Below, piece by piece: positions 22,559 through 31,841 of a DNA stretch of 35,177 bases. The stretch lies in the IMG/VR virus record IMGVR_UViG_3300010149_005498, positions 1-35,177 of that record; one strand, written 5' to 3'. Made by a program: the position numbers and the translations under genes. The notes beneath the pieces are model-generated. The model made no database searches. It was not told the DNA's origin and saw only the letters and a list, made by a program, of their open reading frames with translations. This DNA is from a virus. Positions within the stretch are counted from its first letter, which is position 1; each line of letters begins with the position of its first letter.

Positions 22559-22733
22559 AATAGGAGATAAAGTAAAATTTAAGTTTATTGGCAGGCTTCA
22601 AGTAGGTATAATAGAAGATATAAAAGAAGGAGTTCAGGTGGATATCTGTAAAGAAAAAATTAGATTTGATATTAAAGACGGTAAATATACTTACCCAGTT
22701 GGTTTGGAAAATATTATAGAAAAAATAAAATGA
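22539..22733 (+). CDS. Small SH3-like protein (64 aa)
   Basis: A short protein of alternating strands (YKIGDKVKFKFIGRLQVGIIEDIKEG, then VDICKEKIRFDIKDGKYTYPV) that suggests an SH3-like barrel with a nucleic-acid or protein-binding role. It overlaps dpdA by 20 bases and the formyltransferase by four, so it is translated as part of this cassette. Its place between dpdA and the formyltransferase makes it a candidate accessory factor. Confidence 0.55.
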   Translation: MAVESYKIGDKVKFKFIGRLQVGIIEDIKEGVQVDICKEKIRFDIKDGKYTYPVGLENIIEKIK

Positions 22734-23269
22734 ATAAACCTTGGATAGCATTTTTTAGTCAGACAGGGTCTGAGATTGTTAGTATTGCTAAAGCTCTTAA
22801 TAGATGGCCAGATGTTATAGTAACTAATGAAAGACCTTCTAAACTTAGAACTATTAATTCAGCATTATTAGAACAGGATTTATTAGTTACAACTAGTAAT
22901 AAACCTACAGAAACTGAATTATCTGAGTTACTTGAATACTACGATTCTCCAATAATAACTCTTCATGGATGGTTGAGAATAATGCCTCCTAAAATTTGTG
23001 AAAGTTATAATATATTTAACGGACATCCTGGCCTTATAACAGAATACCCAGAATTAAAAGGTAAAGATCCTCAAATGAGAGCTTTAAAAGAAGGGTACCC
23101 AGTAATGGGTTGTGTACTTCATAAAGTAGTTGCAGGAGTAGACGAAGGGAAAATCTTAGCAGAAGAAAGATTTAATGCTTTTAATATTAACGAAGAAGAA
23201 ATGTGGATAGCTACTAGAGATAGATCTCTTTACCTATGGGTTAAATTTCTTGAGAAAGCTTTAATATGA
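22730..23269 (+). CDS. dpdN: Formyltransferase, probable dPreQ1 formyltransferase (DpdN-like)
   Basis: A 179-residue formyltransferase of the GART/PurN superfamily, which uses 10-formyltetrahydrofolate. The catalytic triad is present: IFNGHPGLI gives Asn and His, and VAGVDEGKIL gives Asp. LHGWLRIMPP is the loop of the folate site. Phage formyltransferases in dpdA clusters have been predicted to formylate the preQ1 aminomethyl group in DNA. Position between dpdA and queF fits exactly. A purine-synthesis role (PurN) is the main alternative but is less likely because other purine genes are absent. Confidence 0.75.
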   Translation: MNKPWIAFFSQTGSEIVSIAKALNRWPDVIVTNERPSKLRTINSALLEQDLLVTTSNKPTETELSELLEYYDSPIITLHGWLRIMPPKICESYNIFNGHPGLITEYPELKGKDPQMRALKEGYPVMGCVLHKVVAGVDEGKILAEERFNAFNINEEEMWIATRDRSLYLWVKFLEKALI

Positions 23270-23556
23270 CAGAAAAAGAGCACCTACTTGTACTCCTTAT
23301 AGAAGAATGCGTAGAAGTATCTCAAAGAGCAACTAAGATACTTAGATTTGGCTTTAATGATCCTACAGGTACAGAACCTGATCAGCCGTATAATAATGAA
23401 GAAAGGCTTATACAAGAGATTAACGATTTAGAAGCGGTTATAGATTTACTATTTCAAGATAAACCATTTTATAAATCACCTTTGCTTCAAAATAGAAAGA
23501 AAGAAAAAATAAAAAAATATTCTGAACTTTCAAAAAAATTAGGTTTATTAAATTAA
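23266..23556 (+). CDS. Small MazG-like protein
   Basis: A 96-residue protein. EKEHLLVLLIEECVEVSQRATKILRFG followed by LIQEINDLEAVIDLLF resembles the phage MazG-like family with its EExxE and ExxD metal sites. It starts four bases inside the formyltransferase and ends the folE unit before a new promoter. It may clean up nucleotide pools; a second MazG-type gene lies at 20873. Confidence 0.6.
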   Translation: MTEKEHLLVLLIEECVEVSQRATKILRFGFNDPTGTEPDQPYNNEERLIQEINDLEAVIDLLFQDKPFYKSPLLQNRKKEKIKKYSELSKKLGLLN

Positions 23557-23569
23557 TTTTCGTATATTA
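23556..23569 (+). promoter_or_regulatory. Putative promoter for the kinase-queF unit
   Basis: ATTTTCGTATATTA, with core ending 17 bases before the ATG at 23587; the leader contains GGTTAT. Confidence 0.5.
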
Positions 23570-23586
23570 AATATAAAGGTTATTAG

Positions 23587-24105
23587 ATGATTAAAAGAAT
23601 AGCACTAGTAGGAGCTAGTAGTACGGGTAAGACTACTGTTTATGAACTACTTAAAAATAAATTACCTAAATACGAATTCGTAAACGAATCCACTAGAACT
23701 GTAGGTAGTTACGGATTTCCTATTAATGAAGAAGGAACTTGTGCTACTCAGTTAGCTATCAGTAGTTTTCATTTAGAGGCTTTACTTCAACCTTATAACT
23801 TAGTATTAGATAGATGTTATATGGATGTAGTAGTTTATACTAAATTTATGAAAGGAGTAACTTCACATACTTACAATTATATAGAAGATACTTGGAATAG
23901 AGTAAAAAATGAATATACTCATTATATTTACTTTCCTATTGAATTTGCTTCTGTAGATGATGGAGTAAGAAGTATAAGTGAAGAATGGAGAAAAGAAGTA
24001 GATGAAGAGTTTAGAGATGTATTAGATGGAGTACGTCAACCTTATTTAACTATAACTGGTTCTCCTATGCAAAGAGTAGAACAAATAATGAAATTTATAA
24101 ATTAA
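23587..24105 (+). CDS. P-loop kinase/ATPase (NadR/AAA_28-like)
   Basis: A 172-residue P-loop protein. IALVGASSTGKTTVYELL is the Walker A motif, VNESTRTVG is a substrate-site strand, and VLDRCYMDVVVYTKF is a Walker B/DRxxxD-type motif as in nucleoside-monophosphate and NadR-like kinases. In a phage it may phosphorylate a nucleoside or nicotinamide riboside. It starts the unit that contains queF. Confidence 0.7.
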   Translation: MIKRIALVGASSTGKTTVYELLKNKLPKYEFVNESTRTVGSYGFPINEEGTCATQLAISSFHLEALLQPYNLVLDRCYMDVVVYTKFMKGVTSHTYNYIEDTWNRVKNEYTHYIYFPIEFASVDDGVRSISEEWRKEVDEEFRDVLDGVRQPYLTITGSPMQRVEQIMKFIN

Positions 24106-24109
24106 AATT

Positions 24110-25021
24110 ATGTCAGACGTTAAAAATTATCAAGAAGTAGTAGAAATCGCTTCTAAACATTTAGGGAAAGTAGGAGGAGATGGGTACAAAGATACCTACG
24201 CTCCAGAATTATTAGTTAAGGTACCCAGGTACTTAAACAGAGAAGGTTATGGATTAACCTCAGATAGCTTTGTAGGAGTAGACACTTGGAATTGCTATGA
24301 AGTATCAGCTATCACAACTAAGGGACTACCAGTAGCAGGTATGTTAAAAATTGTATGTCCTTCAGATAGTGAATATCACGTAGAATCTAAGTCAATTAAA
24401 CTATACTTAAATTCATTTAATATGACACGTATAGGAGATAACTCAGCAGACTGTATGGCAGTTATAGAAGCAAGAGTAAAGAGAGATTTAGATGAGCTAC
24501 TAGAAACTAACACAACTGTATCTTTCTACTCTTCAGAAGAAGATGGAAAAGCCTTTTCCTTTGAAGGATATACAGATCTTGGAGACATAGTAGATTTAGA
24601 TCAAATAGATTTCACAGCGTTTAAATCAGATTCTTCTCAACTTTTAATCGAAGATAACTCAGACGATCCTATCGAAGTTAAGCTTAAATCTAATCTACTT
24701 AGATCAAATTGTAGAGTAACAAATCAACCAGATTGGGGAGATGTATTTATTAGAATAAATGGTAGAGATGTACCTGCAGTAGATGCTTTAGCAAAGTATA
24801 TTGTATCTCATAGAACTGTAAGTCATTTTCATGAAGAGATATGTGAAATGGTATTCAAGCACCTAATGGATGCCTATAAGCCAGAACAGTTAATGGTAGC
24901 ATGTTTATATACTAGAAGAGGAGGATTGGATATTAATCCTGTGAGAGCTACTCATCAAAGCTTGATACCAGACTTTTTTACAAAGCCAGATTTAAGAATT
25001 GCTAAAACCTTAAGACAGTAG
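24110..25021 (+). CDS. queF: NADPH-dependent 7-cyano-7-deazaguanine reductase QueF
   Basis: A 303-residue bimodular QueF that reduces preQ0 to preQ1 with NADPH. VESKSIKLYLNSFNMTRI (residues 91-108) is the QueF signature. The catalytic Cys201 lies in NLLRSNCRVTNQPDWGDV, with Asp208 beside it. FHEEICEMVF gives the substrate-binding His-Glu, and CLYTRRGGLDINPVR closes the family pattern. The size matches the long E. coli type (282). Its presence shows that preQ1, not preQ0, is the likely precursor made by this phage, and preQ1 is also the expected riboswitch ligand. Confidence 0.93.
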   Translation: MSDVKNYQEVVEIASKHLGKVGGDGYKDTYAPELLVKVPRYLNREGYGLTSDSFVGVDTWNCYEVSAITTKGLPVAGMLKIVCPSDSEYHVESKSIKLYLNSFNMTRIGDNSADCMAVIEARVKRDLDELLETNTTVSFYSSEEDGKAFSFEGYTDLGDIVDLDQIDFTAFKSDSSQLLIEDNSDDPIEVKLKSNLLRSNCRVTNQPDWGDVFIRINGRDVPAVDALAKYIVSHRTVSHFHEEICEMVFKHLMDAYKPEQLMVACLYTRRGGLDINPVRATHQSLIPDFFTKPDLRIAKTLRQ

Positions 25022-25022
25022 T

Positions 25023-25283
25023 ATGGAAAATATAAAGTTGCAAATGGAGTTAGAAGAGTTAAAATATGGAGGTAAGTCTCCCTTAGATGCAACAACTTCA
25101 CTTTATGATTATTTAGGCCAAGCAGCAGGACCTGCATTAGGAAAAGATGTATATAATGTAGCGTTAAAATCTAAAGAACCTGTTGCTACTAGAGAAGTAA
25201 GTACTACTTACTACAAGGGTAAGGTAATGTTATACCGGTATGAATTTTTAAAAGAGTATTTTGATGCAAAAAGAAATAGTTGA
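25023..25283 (+). CDS. Hypothetical protein (86 aa)
   Basis: A short protein two bases after queF. It is mixed in composition, with ATTSLYDYLGQAAGPALGKDVYNVA and TREVSTTYYKGKVMLYRYEFLKEYF segments. No membrane segment or known domain is seen. It overlaps the next gene. Confidence 0.5.
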   Translation: MENIKLQMELEELKYGGKSPLDATTSLYDYLGQAAGPALGKDVYNVALKSKEPVATREVSTTYYKGKVMLYRYEFLKEYFDAKRNS

Positions 25284-25521
25284 AAATAGTAAATTAATTG
25301 CTGTAAGGGTACCGCCTGGAGATAACTGGGAGCTTGTTATTGATAAAGAGGCAGTGATTGAAGGATTGGTACAAACACTTACCCAATATATGAGGAAGAC
25401 TAAATTTAAAGGTCACTACAGATTAGAACCACTGAATGGGAAACTATTTGCTATAGTTGAAGAAGAAATAAACCTTCCAGAACCAGAACCTGAAGTATGG
25501 GATTTATATGGAGAATATTAA
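25264..25521 (+). CDS. Hypothetical protein (85 aa)
   Basis: I start it at ATG 25264 rather than the preceding TTG. Beta-rich (LIAVRVPPGDNWELVIDKE, then YRLEPLNGKLFAIVEEEINL) with a Glu/Pro-rich end. It is the last gene of the queF unit and is followed by a terminator. Confidence 0.5.
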   Translation: MQKEIVENSKLIAVRVPPGDNWELVIDKEAVIEGLVQTLTQYMRKTKFKGHYRLEPLNGKLFAIVEEEINLPEPEPEVWDLYGEY

Positions 25522-25528
25522 AGATTTA

Positions 25529-25551
25529 AGTTGCTTAATTGCAACTTTTTT
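25529..25551 (+). terminator. Rho-independent terminator, T-tract shared with next promoter
   Basis: AGTTGC (25529-25534) pairs with GCAACT (25541-25546) around loop TTAATT, followed by a six-T run that leads straight into the promoter core. Confidence 0.75.
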
Positions 25552-25560
25552 CTTATATTA
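25546..25560 (+). promoter_or_regulatory. Putative promoter for the GIY-YIG-polymerase unit
   Basis: TTTTTTCTTATATTA, core ending 18 bases before the ATG at 25579; the leader ends in GGTTAT. Confidence 0.5.
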
Positions 25561-25578
25561 AAGTATAAAATAGGTTAT

Positions 25579-26013
25579 ATGAAAACAGCTAAATATTGGC
25601 AAGAAAAAGGTTTTGAAAAGATTGCTTGTATATACACTAGTGATAGATTAAAACAAGGTGTAGATGTAGAATTCACAATTAAAAAAGAAGATTGGAATAA
25701 ACATCCTGGCGTTTATTTAATATGCTCTCTAGAAGAAGAGCTACTTAAAATAGGTCAATCAGCAAATCTATACCATAGAATTAACACTCAGTATAAGTGT
25801 GTAAGTAACTTAGGTAATAATAGAATTAGAGCTGAAATAAAAGATAAGTACGGTAAGGTACTTATATATGCTTTAAAAACACCTAAAGAAAAATTTTCTT
25901 TACTGAATTATTCTTTCTATATTAATTATCAGAAAGGTTTAGAAGAAGCTATGCTTCATGATTATTACAATAAGGTTGGAGATGTACCAGCACTCAATAT
26001 GCAACGAAATTAA
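25579..26013 (+). CDS. GIY-YIG nuclease-like protein
   Basis: A 144-residue protein. I start at 25579, where GGTTAT precedes the ATG; an in-frame ATG at 25531 lies inside the terminator. The domain shows GVYLI (residues 44-48), LLKIGQSANLYHRINTQY with KIG at 57-59 and Arg67, and a C-terminal GLEEAMLHDYYNK...VPALN with Glu122 and Asn140. This is the GIY-YIG order. Such enzymes occur in phages as free-standing homing or repair nucleases. It ends 13 bases before the polymerase gene. Confidence 0.7.
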   Translation: MKTAKYWQEKGFEKIACIYTSDRLKQGVDVEFTIKKEDWNKHPGVYLICSLEEELLKIGQSANLYHRINTQYKCVSNLGNNRIRAEIKDKYGKVLIYALKTPKEKFSLLNYSFYINYQKGLEEAMLHDYYNKVGDVPALNMQRN

Positions 26014-26026
26014 TAATAGGTTATAT

Positions 26027-28336
26027 ATGCAAATAGAAAAAAAATACTACACAGTTAGAGATTCTGAAACTTTAAAACTAATGTTTCAACATATAGAAGA
26101 GTCAGAAGTTATTGCAATAGATACGGAAACTACTTCTTTAAATATGAGAAAAGGTAAGATCGTAGGATGGTCTATATCTGGAGCAGAGGGAGTAGGGTTC
26201 TACCTTCCTACTTTAGTATGGAATTTTGAAAAAAATATACTACAGCCGCAAATTATTGACGGTACATCCGCAGAAGTTATTTCTAAGAACATGCTTAAAA
26301 TGCTTAAAGGTAAGAAGCTAGTAATGCATAATGCTTCGTTTGACTGTAGGTTTATTAAGAACTACTTTGGTGTAGATTTACTAGAAGATCTTTGGGTAGA
26401 GACGTTGCTCCTTGTTCATACAGTACAAGAAGAAGGTGCCGGTATGGGAGTGTTTGGATTAAAACCTCTAGCAATCTCAGTTCAGGAGCATATTGGTCTA
26501 GACGTAGAAAAAGCAGCTAATGAAGAGCAAATAGAATTAAAGGACTCTATTAAAGCTAATGGAGGAGAAGTAACTAAAACTAACTTTGAGATATATAAAG
26601 CAGATCTAGATATACTTTCTAAATACGCATCAGCAGATACAGATTTAACTTTACGTTTATGTAACTATTTCTTAACTAAGCTAAAAGAAGAAAACTTAGA
26701 AAAGTTCTTCTTTGAAGAGGAAGTAATGCCGATTTATAAAGAGGTTACTATCCCTATGGAGGAATACGGAGTAGATTTAGATATGGACCTTCTTCATAAA
26801 ACTCATGATAATATTGTAAAAGATTTAGAAGAGAATAAAGAGATTGTAATGAAAAGCCTATTAGCTACTTCAGAGGCTAAAAAATGGGTTATGAATACAG
26901 CTTTCGATAACTTCCCTCCTAATCATAAAGGAAGTTGGGCTCAAATGCTTGCTCAAAGGTACTCCTTAGCGTTACCTAAATCAGAAAAAACCGGTAAGTA
27001 TTCTCTTACTCAAAAGAATATAGAAGAACTAGAAGATAGTCCAGCTAAACAGTTTCTATTGACTGGTGATAATTCTGTTTTAGAGGAGTTAGAAATAGCT
27101 AGAATTTCTATGGCTTTATGGAAAGATAAAAACGATGGAGAATATATAAATATTCAATCAAAAAAGCACTTAGGAGAAATAGTTTTTAACTATATGGGTA
27201 TAAAAGCTAAGAGTAAGACGAGAAAAGGTCAAGCTCAATTTGATATGGATATGTTAGAGTCTCTTGCTAAAACTTATGCTTGGGCAGAGAATTTACGTAT
27301 TTACAATAAGCTACTAAAGATCAAATCTACTTATATAGATAGATTCATAGATAATAGCGAAGACGGTAGGTACTATTTCTACTTCAAGCAACATGGAACT
27401 GTATCAGGCCGATACGGCTCAGATGCACAACAGCTTCCTAAACCTAAAGAAGAAGGAGAAGATGCTCCTATTATTGTTAACTATACTAATATAGTTAGAG
27501 CATTCCTAATTGCAGGTAGCGGTAGAAAAGTAATAGACTCGGATTACGAATCGCTTGAACCTCATTGTTTTGCGTCTGTAACTGGAGATGAAAAACTTCA
27601 AGATATTTTTAATAACGGTTGGGATTTCTACTCTACTGTTGCAATACAAACTGAAGAACTAAAAGGAGTATCCCCAGATAAAAAAGCAGATAACTACCTT
27701 AAAAAGGTTGATCCTGTTAAGCGAAACCAGGCAAAAGCATATTCGTTAGGTATTGCTTACGGTATGGAGGCGTATGCTCTTGGTATGACTTTAGGTATCC
27801 CTACAAAAGAAGCAGAGAAACTAGTAGCAGGATATTTAGATGGATTTCCTGATCTTAAAAAATGGAGAGAAGATTCTAGACTACAAGTTAAAGCTCATGG
27901 GTATATTAAAAACTATGTAGGTCGTATAAGACATTTACCTAAAGTCACTAAAATATATGAGAAGTTTGGAGAGCGAATAATGGACTGGAGATTTAGAAAC
28001 CAATTATCTGATCAATACGGTAAAGATCAAGTACTTCAAGTATATAGAGATTATCGAAACGGTTTAAATAACTGTTTAAATTTTCAACTTCAGTCATTAG
28101 CAGCATCTGTAGTAAACAGAGCAGCATTGAAGATTAACCGTAAAGCTAAGGAGATGAATATAGATGCAATAGTTCAAGCTCAAGTTCATGATCAACTTAT
28201 AATTAATATTAAAGAAGATCAAGCAAAAGAATTCGCACCTATAGTTCAACACATAATGGAGACTAATCTAGTATTACCTGGAGTGACTTTAAAAGCACCA
28301 CCTGAAATAGCAGATAACTGGAAAGAAGGTCATTAA
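26027..28336 (+). CDS. polA: DNA polymerase, family A, with 3'-5' exonuclease domain
   Basis: I start at 26027 (GGTTATAT leader), giving 769 residues. The exonuclease domain shows IAIDTETTSL (Asp32/Glu34), LVMHNASFDCRF and YASADTDLTLRL. The polymerase domain has motif A VIDSDYESLEPHCFAS, motif B KRNQAKAYSLGIAYGMEA, and motif C QAQVHDQLII, where HDQ replaces HDE. No 5'-3' exonuclease domain is present; RNase H at 5998 may supply it. T4 itself uses a family B polymerase (gp43), so here a family A enzyme probably serves as replicase in an otherwise T4-like replisome. Confidence 0.93.
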   Translation: MQIEKKYYTVRDSETLKLMFQHIEESEVIAIDTETTSLNMRKGKIVGWSISGAEGVGFYLPTLVWNFEKNILQPQIIDGTSAEVISKNMLKMLKGKKLVMHNASFDCRFIKNYFGVDLLEDLWVETLLLVHTVQEEGAGMGVFGLKPLAISVQEHIGLDVEKAANEEQIELKDSIKANGGEVTKTNFEIYKADLDILSKYASADTDLTLRLCNYFLTKLKEENLEKFFFEEEVMPIYKEVTIPMEEYGVDLDMDLLHKTHDNIVKDLEENKEIVMKSLLATSEAKKWVMNTAFDNFPPNHKGSWAQMLAQRYSLALPKSEKTGKYSLTQKNIEELEDSPAKQFLLTGDNSVLEELEIARISMALWKDKNDGEYINIQSKKHLGEIVFNYMGIKAKSKTRKGQAQFDMDMLESLAKTYAWAENLRIYNKLLKIKSTYIDRFIDNSEDGRYYFYFKQHGTVSGRYGSDAQQLPKPKEEGEDAPIIVNYTNIVRAFLIAGSGRKVIDSDYESLEPHCFASVTGDEKLQDIFNNGWDFYSTVAIQTEELKGVSPDKKADNYLKKVDPVKRNQAKAYSLGIAYGMEAYALGMTLGIPTKEAEKLVAGYLDGFPDLKKWREDSRLQVKAHGYIKNYVGRIRHLPKVTKIYEKFGERIMDWRFRNQLSDQYGKDQVLQVYRDYRNGLNNCLNFQLQSLAASVVNRAALKINRKAKEMNIDAIVQAQVHDQLIINIKEDQAKEFAPIVQHIMETNLVLPGVTLKAPPEIADNWKEGH

Positions 28337-28350
28337 AAAAAGAAAATTAA

Positions 28351-28362
28351 CACTATTTATAA
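28351..28362 (+). promoter_or_regulatory. CACTATTTATAA element
   Basis: A recurrent string after the polymerase gene, 45 bases before the TATATTA element in front of hsp20. Function uncertain. Confidence 0.3.
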
Positions 28363-28391
28363 TAAAGGAAATTGACCCTAGAGCAATTTTA

Positions 28392-28402
28392 TTTTTATAT
28401 TA
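28392..28402 (+). promoter_or_regulatory. Putative promoter for hsp20
   Basis: TTTTTATATTA directly upstream of a small hairpin leader. Confidence 0.45.
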
Positions 28403-28406
28403 ATCA

Positions 28407-28423
28407 GACGATCTTAGGACGTC
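28407..28423 (+). promoter_or_regulatory. 5'-terminal hairpin in hsp20 leader
   Basis: GACG pairs with CGTC around the 9-base loop ATCTTAGGA, at about the expected 5' end of the mRNA. It resembles the riboswitch-like leaders in layout but not in loop sequence. A thermosensor or a stability hairpin is possible. Confidence 0.35.
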
Positions 28424-28439
28424 ACAAATTTTAAATGAT

Positions 28440-28865
28440 ATGAGTACATTATTTTATGAACGTACACCGTTCGACATTTTAGTTAGAAATTTTTTTCAAG
28501 ACGCCGGCAACTACCTTCCGCTGGCAGAAACCAAAGTTCCTCACCCAGTAGACATATACACAAACGAAAAAGGACTCTTTTTCGAAGTGGCTTGTACAGG
28601 GATCTCAAAAGAGGATCTTAAAATCGAAACCCAAGATAATATCTTACGAATTAATTACGATAAGAGTAAAGACGCAGGATGCTGTGAAGTAAACGATTGT
28701 GATTATATTCATAAAGGTATAGCTAGACGATCTTTTAACTTAGGCTGGAAGATTGATAGTAAATTTGAACTAAGTAAGGCAGATGCTGAATTTAAAGATG
28801 GTTTACTAAAAATTGCTATTCCATTTACAAAAGGATCAGAATTAAAAACTCTGAAAATCAAATAG
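28440..28865 (+). CDS. Hsp20 small heat shock protein
   Basis: A 141-residue alpha-crystallin-type chaperone that holds unfolding proteins. The domain includes PVDIYTNEKGLFFEVACTGISKEDLKIE and ends FKDGLLKIAIPF, followed by a short tail containing LKTLKIK (an IxI-like element). The N-terminal arm is short, with FDILVRNFF. Hsp20 genes are known in T4-like marine phages. Here it stands directly before groES and groEL. Confidence 0.9.
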   Translation: MSTLFYERTPFDILVRNFFQDAGNYLPLAETKVPHPVDIYTNEKGLFFEVACTGISKEDLKIETQDNILRINYDKSKDAGCCEVNDCDYIHKGIARRSFNLGWKIDSKFELSKADAEFKDGLLKIAIPFTKGSELKTLKIK

Positions 28866-28902
28866 GTTTTAACCGCTCTAGGGTTTGATTTTCGAATTAT
28901 AG

Positions 28903-28913
28903 TTCGTATATTA
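28903..28913 (+). promoter_or_regulatory. Putative promoter for groES-groEL
   Basis: TTCGTATATTA, core ending 23 bases before the groES ATG; the leader ends in AAGTTATAA. Confidence 0.5.
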
Positions 28914-28936
28914 ATTAATAAATAAAAAAGTTATAA

Positions 28937-30874
<1,938 letters not shown>

Positions 30875-30875
<1 letters not shown>

Positions 30876-31174
30876 TGAGTAAGTATAAGGAAATACATTT
30901 TAAAAACGAGTATGGATTAGAAGATACTTGGACCTATGAGGGTAGTAGGTTAATAAAAACAGAATTTAGATACCCTAGAATTATTAATAAAAAAAAGAAA
31001 ATTATGAGTGCAAAACAAGATTTATTTGAACAGATAGCTGAGCAATTTACAATCCTTCAAGAGAATAACGAAGGTTCGACAAAAACTTCTCAAGCTAGAG
31101 CTAGAAAAGCAGCCGGAGAGATTAAGAAATTAATTACTCCTTATAAGAAGGCTAATATGGCAGAGGTTAAGTAA
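30875..31174 (+). CDS. Hypothetical protein with histone H1-like (Hc1-type) C-terminal part
   Basis: A 99-residue protein starting in a TAATG overlap with groEL. The last 56 residues (from MSAKQDLFEQIAEQF through SQARARKAAGEIKKLITPYKKA) resemble Bacteroidota histone-H1-like proteins. They could start separately at ATG 31004, which has its own AAAATT leader. The first 43 residues look like a separate small domain. It may be a nucleoid-type DNA-binding protein or a two-start gene. Confidence 0.5.
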
Positions 31175-31224
31175 GTGAGTTAGGAGGGGGCGTTTTTCTC
31201 TTCTTGCCACGCGCGAATTTATAA

Positions 31225-31251
31225 GACCCTTCCTTAACCGGAGGGGTTTTT
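31225..31251 (+). terminator. Rho-independent terminator between convergent genes
   Basis: CCCTTCC (31227-31233) pairs with GGAGGGG (31240-31246, one G-T pair) around loop TTAACC, followed by TTTTT. It ends the groE unit just before the convergent minus-strand gene. Confidence 0.75.
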
Positions 31252-31252
31252 A

Positions 31253-31612
31253 TTAAAATTTAAATCTTATTAACTTCCCCTTCTTTTTACCTTTTCTCGA
31301 TATAAGGTCTAAAGTAACGCCAATCGATATACCTCCATACGTTGTAGCAAGAAGATCTCTTGTATCAAAGTAGTTACCTTTTTGCCTGCTATCAATAGTT
31401 TCTTTAATAGTTCCAAACAAAACAGCAGTAGCTACACTAGCCAGAAAAGCTTTACGGTTATCTTCTGTTTTATCTAATACGTAAGCGTAAGTGAAGCTCC
31501 CAAAAAAAGCACCAGCTAAAAAATGCTCTTGCTTATCAGGTTCAGATAATAATTGCGCGTTACTTGGTACAATAGTAAACAAAAATAAAGGAATAAGGAA
31601 TAGTAGTTTCAT
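31253..31612 (-). CDS. Secreted/periplasmic protein, YfiM-like
   Basis: The only clear minus-strand gene. The 119-residue product has a signal peptide (MKLLFLIPLFLFTIVPSNA). A domain follows with DKQEHFLAGAFFGSFTYAY, a second hydrophobic stretch, and GTIKETIDSRQKGNYFDTRDLLATTYGG. The DKxxHxxAG ... KExxD ... DxxDxxA pattern resembles YfiM-type envelope proteins of unknown function. It has its own promoter-like TATATTTA on the minus strand. Opposite orientation suggests separate timing and perhaps recent acquisition. Confidence 0.65.
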   Translation of the reverse strand: MKLLFLIPLFLFTIVPSNAQLLSEPDKQEHFLAGAFFGSFTYAYVLDKTEDNRKAFLASVATAVLFGTIKETIDSRQKGNYFDTRDLLATTYGGISIGVTLDLISRKGKKKGKLIRFKF

Positions 31613-31628
31613 TGTAAGTATTTTTGTA

Positions 31629-31641
31629 TAAATATAGATTA
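31629..31641 (-). promoter_or_regulatory. Minus-strand TATATTTA promoter element
   Basis: On the minus strand this reads ATCTATATTTA, with core 17 bases before the ATG of the minus-strand gene. The same motif as on the + strand, in the correct orientation. Confidence 0.45.
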
Positions 31642-31660
31642 AATTTGTTTGTATTAATTA

Positions 31661-31675
31661 ATTTTCGTATATTTA
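31661..31675 (+). promoter_or_regulatory. Putative promoter (ATTTTCGTATATTTA)
   Basis: The core ends only five bases before the ATG at 31681, which would make that transcript leaderless or nearly so. Confidence 0.45.
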
Positions 31676-31680
31676 TTTAT

Positions 31681-31800
31681 ATGATGAAAGATTTTGAATT
31701 CTTTAATGATGAATGGAACGAAACCTGTATTGAAAAAAGTAACTCTATCGTATCAGGAATGGAGGGAGTCATTGAAAATTCCACAACCGCAGAAGAATAA
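31681..31800 (+). CDS. Small acidic protein (39 aa), possibly leaderless
   Basis: A short ORF directly after a promoter-like element. The product is acidic (DFEFFNDEWNETC, then GMEGVIENSTTAEE). Two ATG codons in tandem (31681, 31684) are possible starts. No family is known; if the promoter is used, the start codon would be close to the transcript 5' end. Confidence 0.4.
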   Translation: MMKDFEFFNDEWNETCIEKSNSIVSGMEGVIENSTTAEE

Positions 31801-31841
31801 AAAAAAGTATACGCGTAAATTTAAACACAAAAATAAAAGTT

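Noticed and set aside
25531-25578. Upstream start for the GIY-YIG gene
   Set aside because: It lies in the terminator hairpin and before the promoter core; ATG 25579 has the GGTTAT leader.
25958-26026. Upstream start for the DNA polymerase
   Set aside because: Overlaps the GIY-YIG gene by 56 bases; ATG 26027 has a good leader and gives a normal exonuclease N-terminus.
31626-31636. T4-type late promoter TATAAATA on the + strand
   Set aside because: The string is the reverse complement of the minus-strand TATATTTA element and is correctly placed for the minus-strand gene instead.
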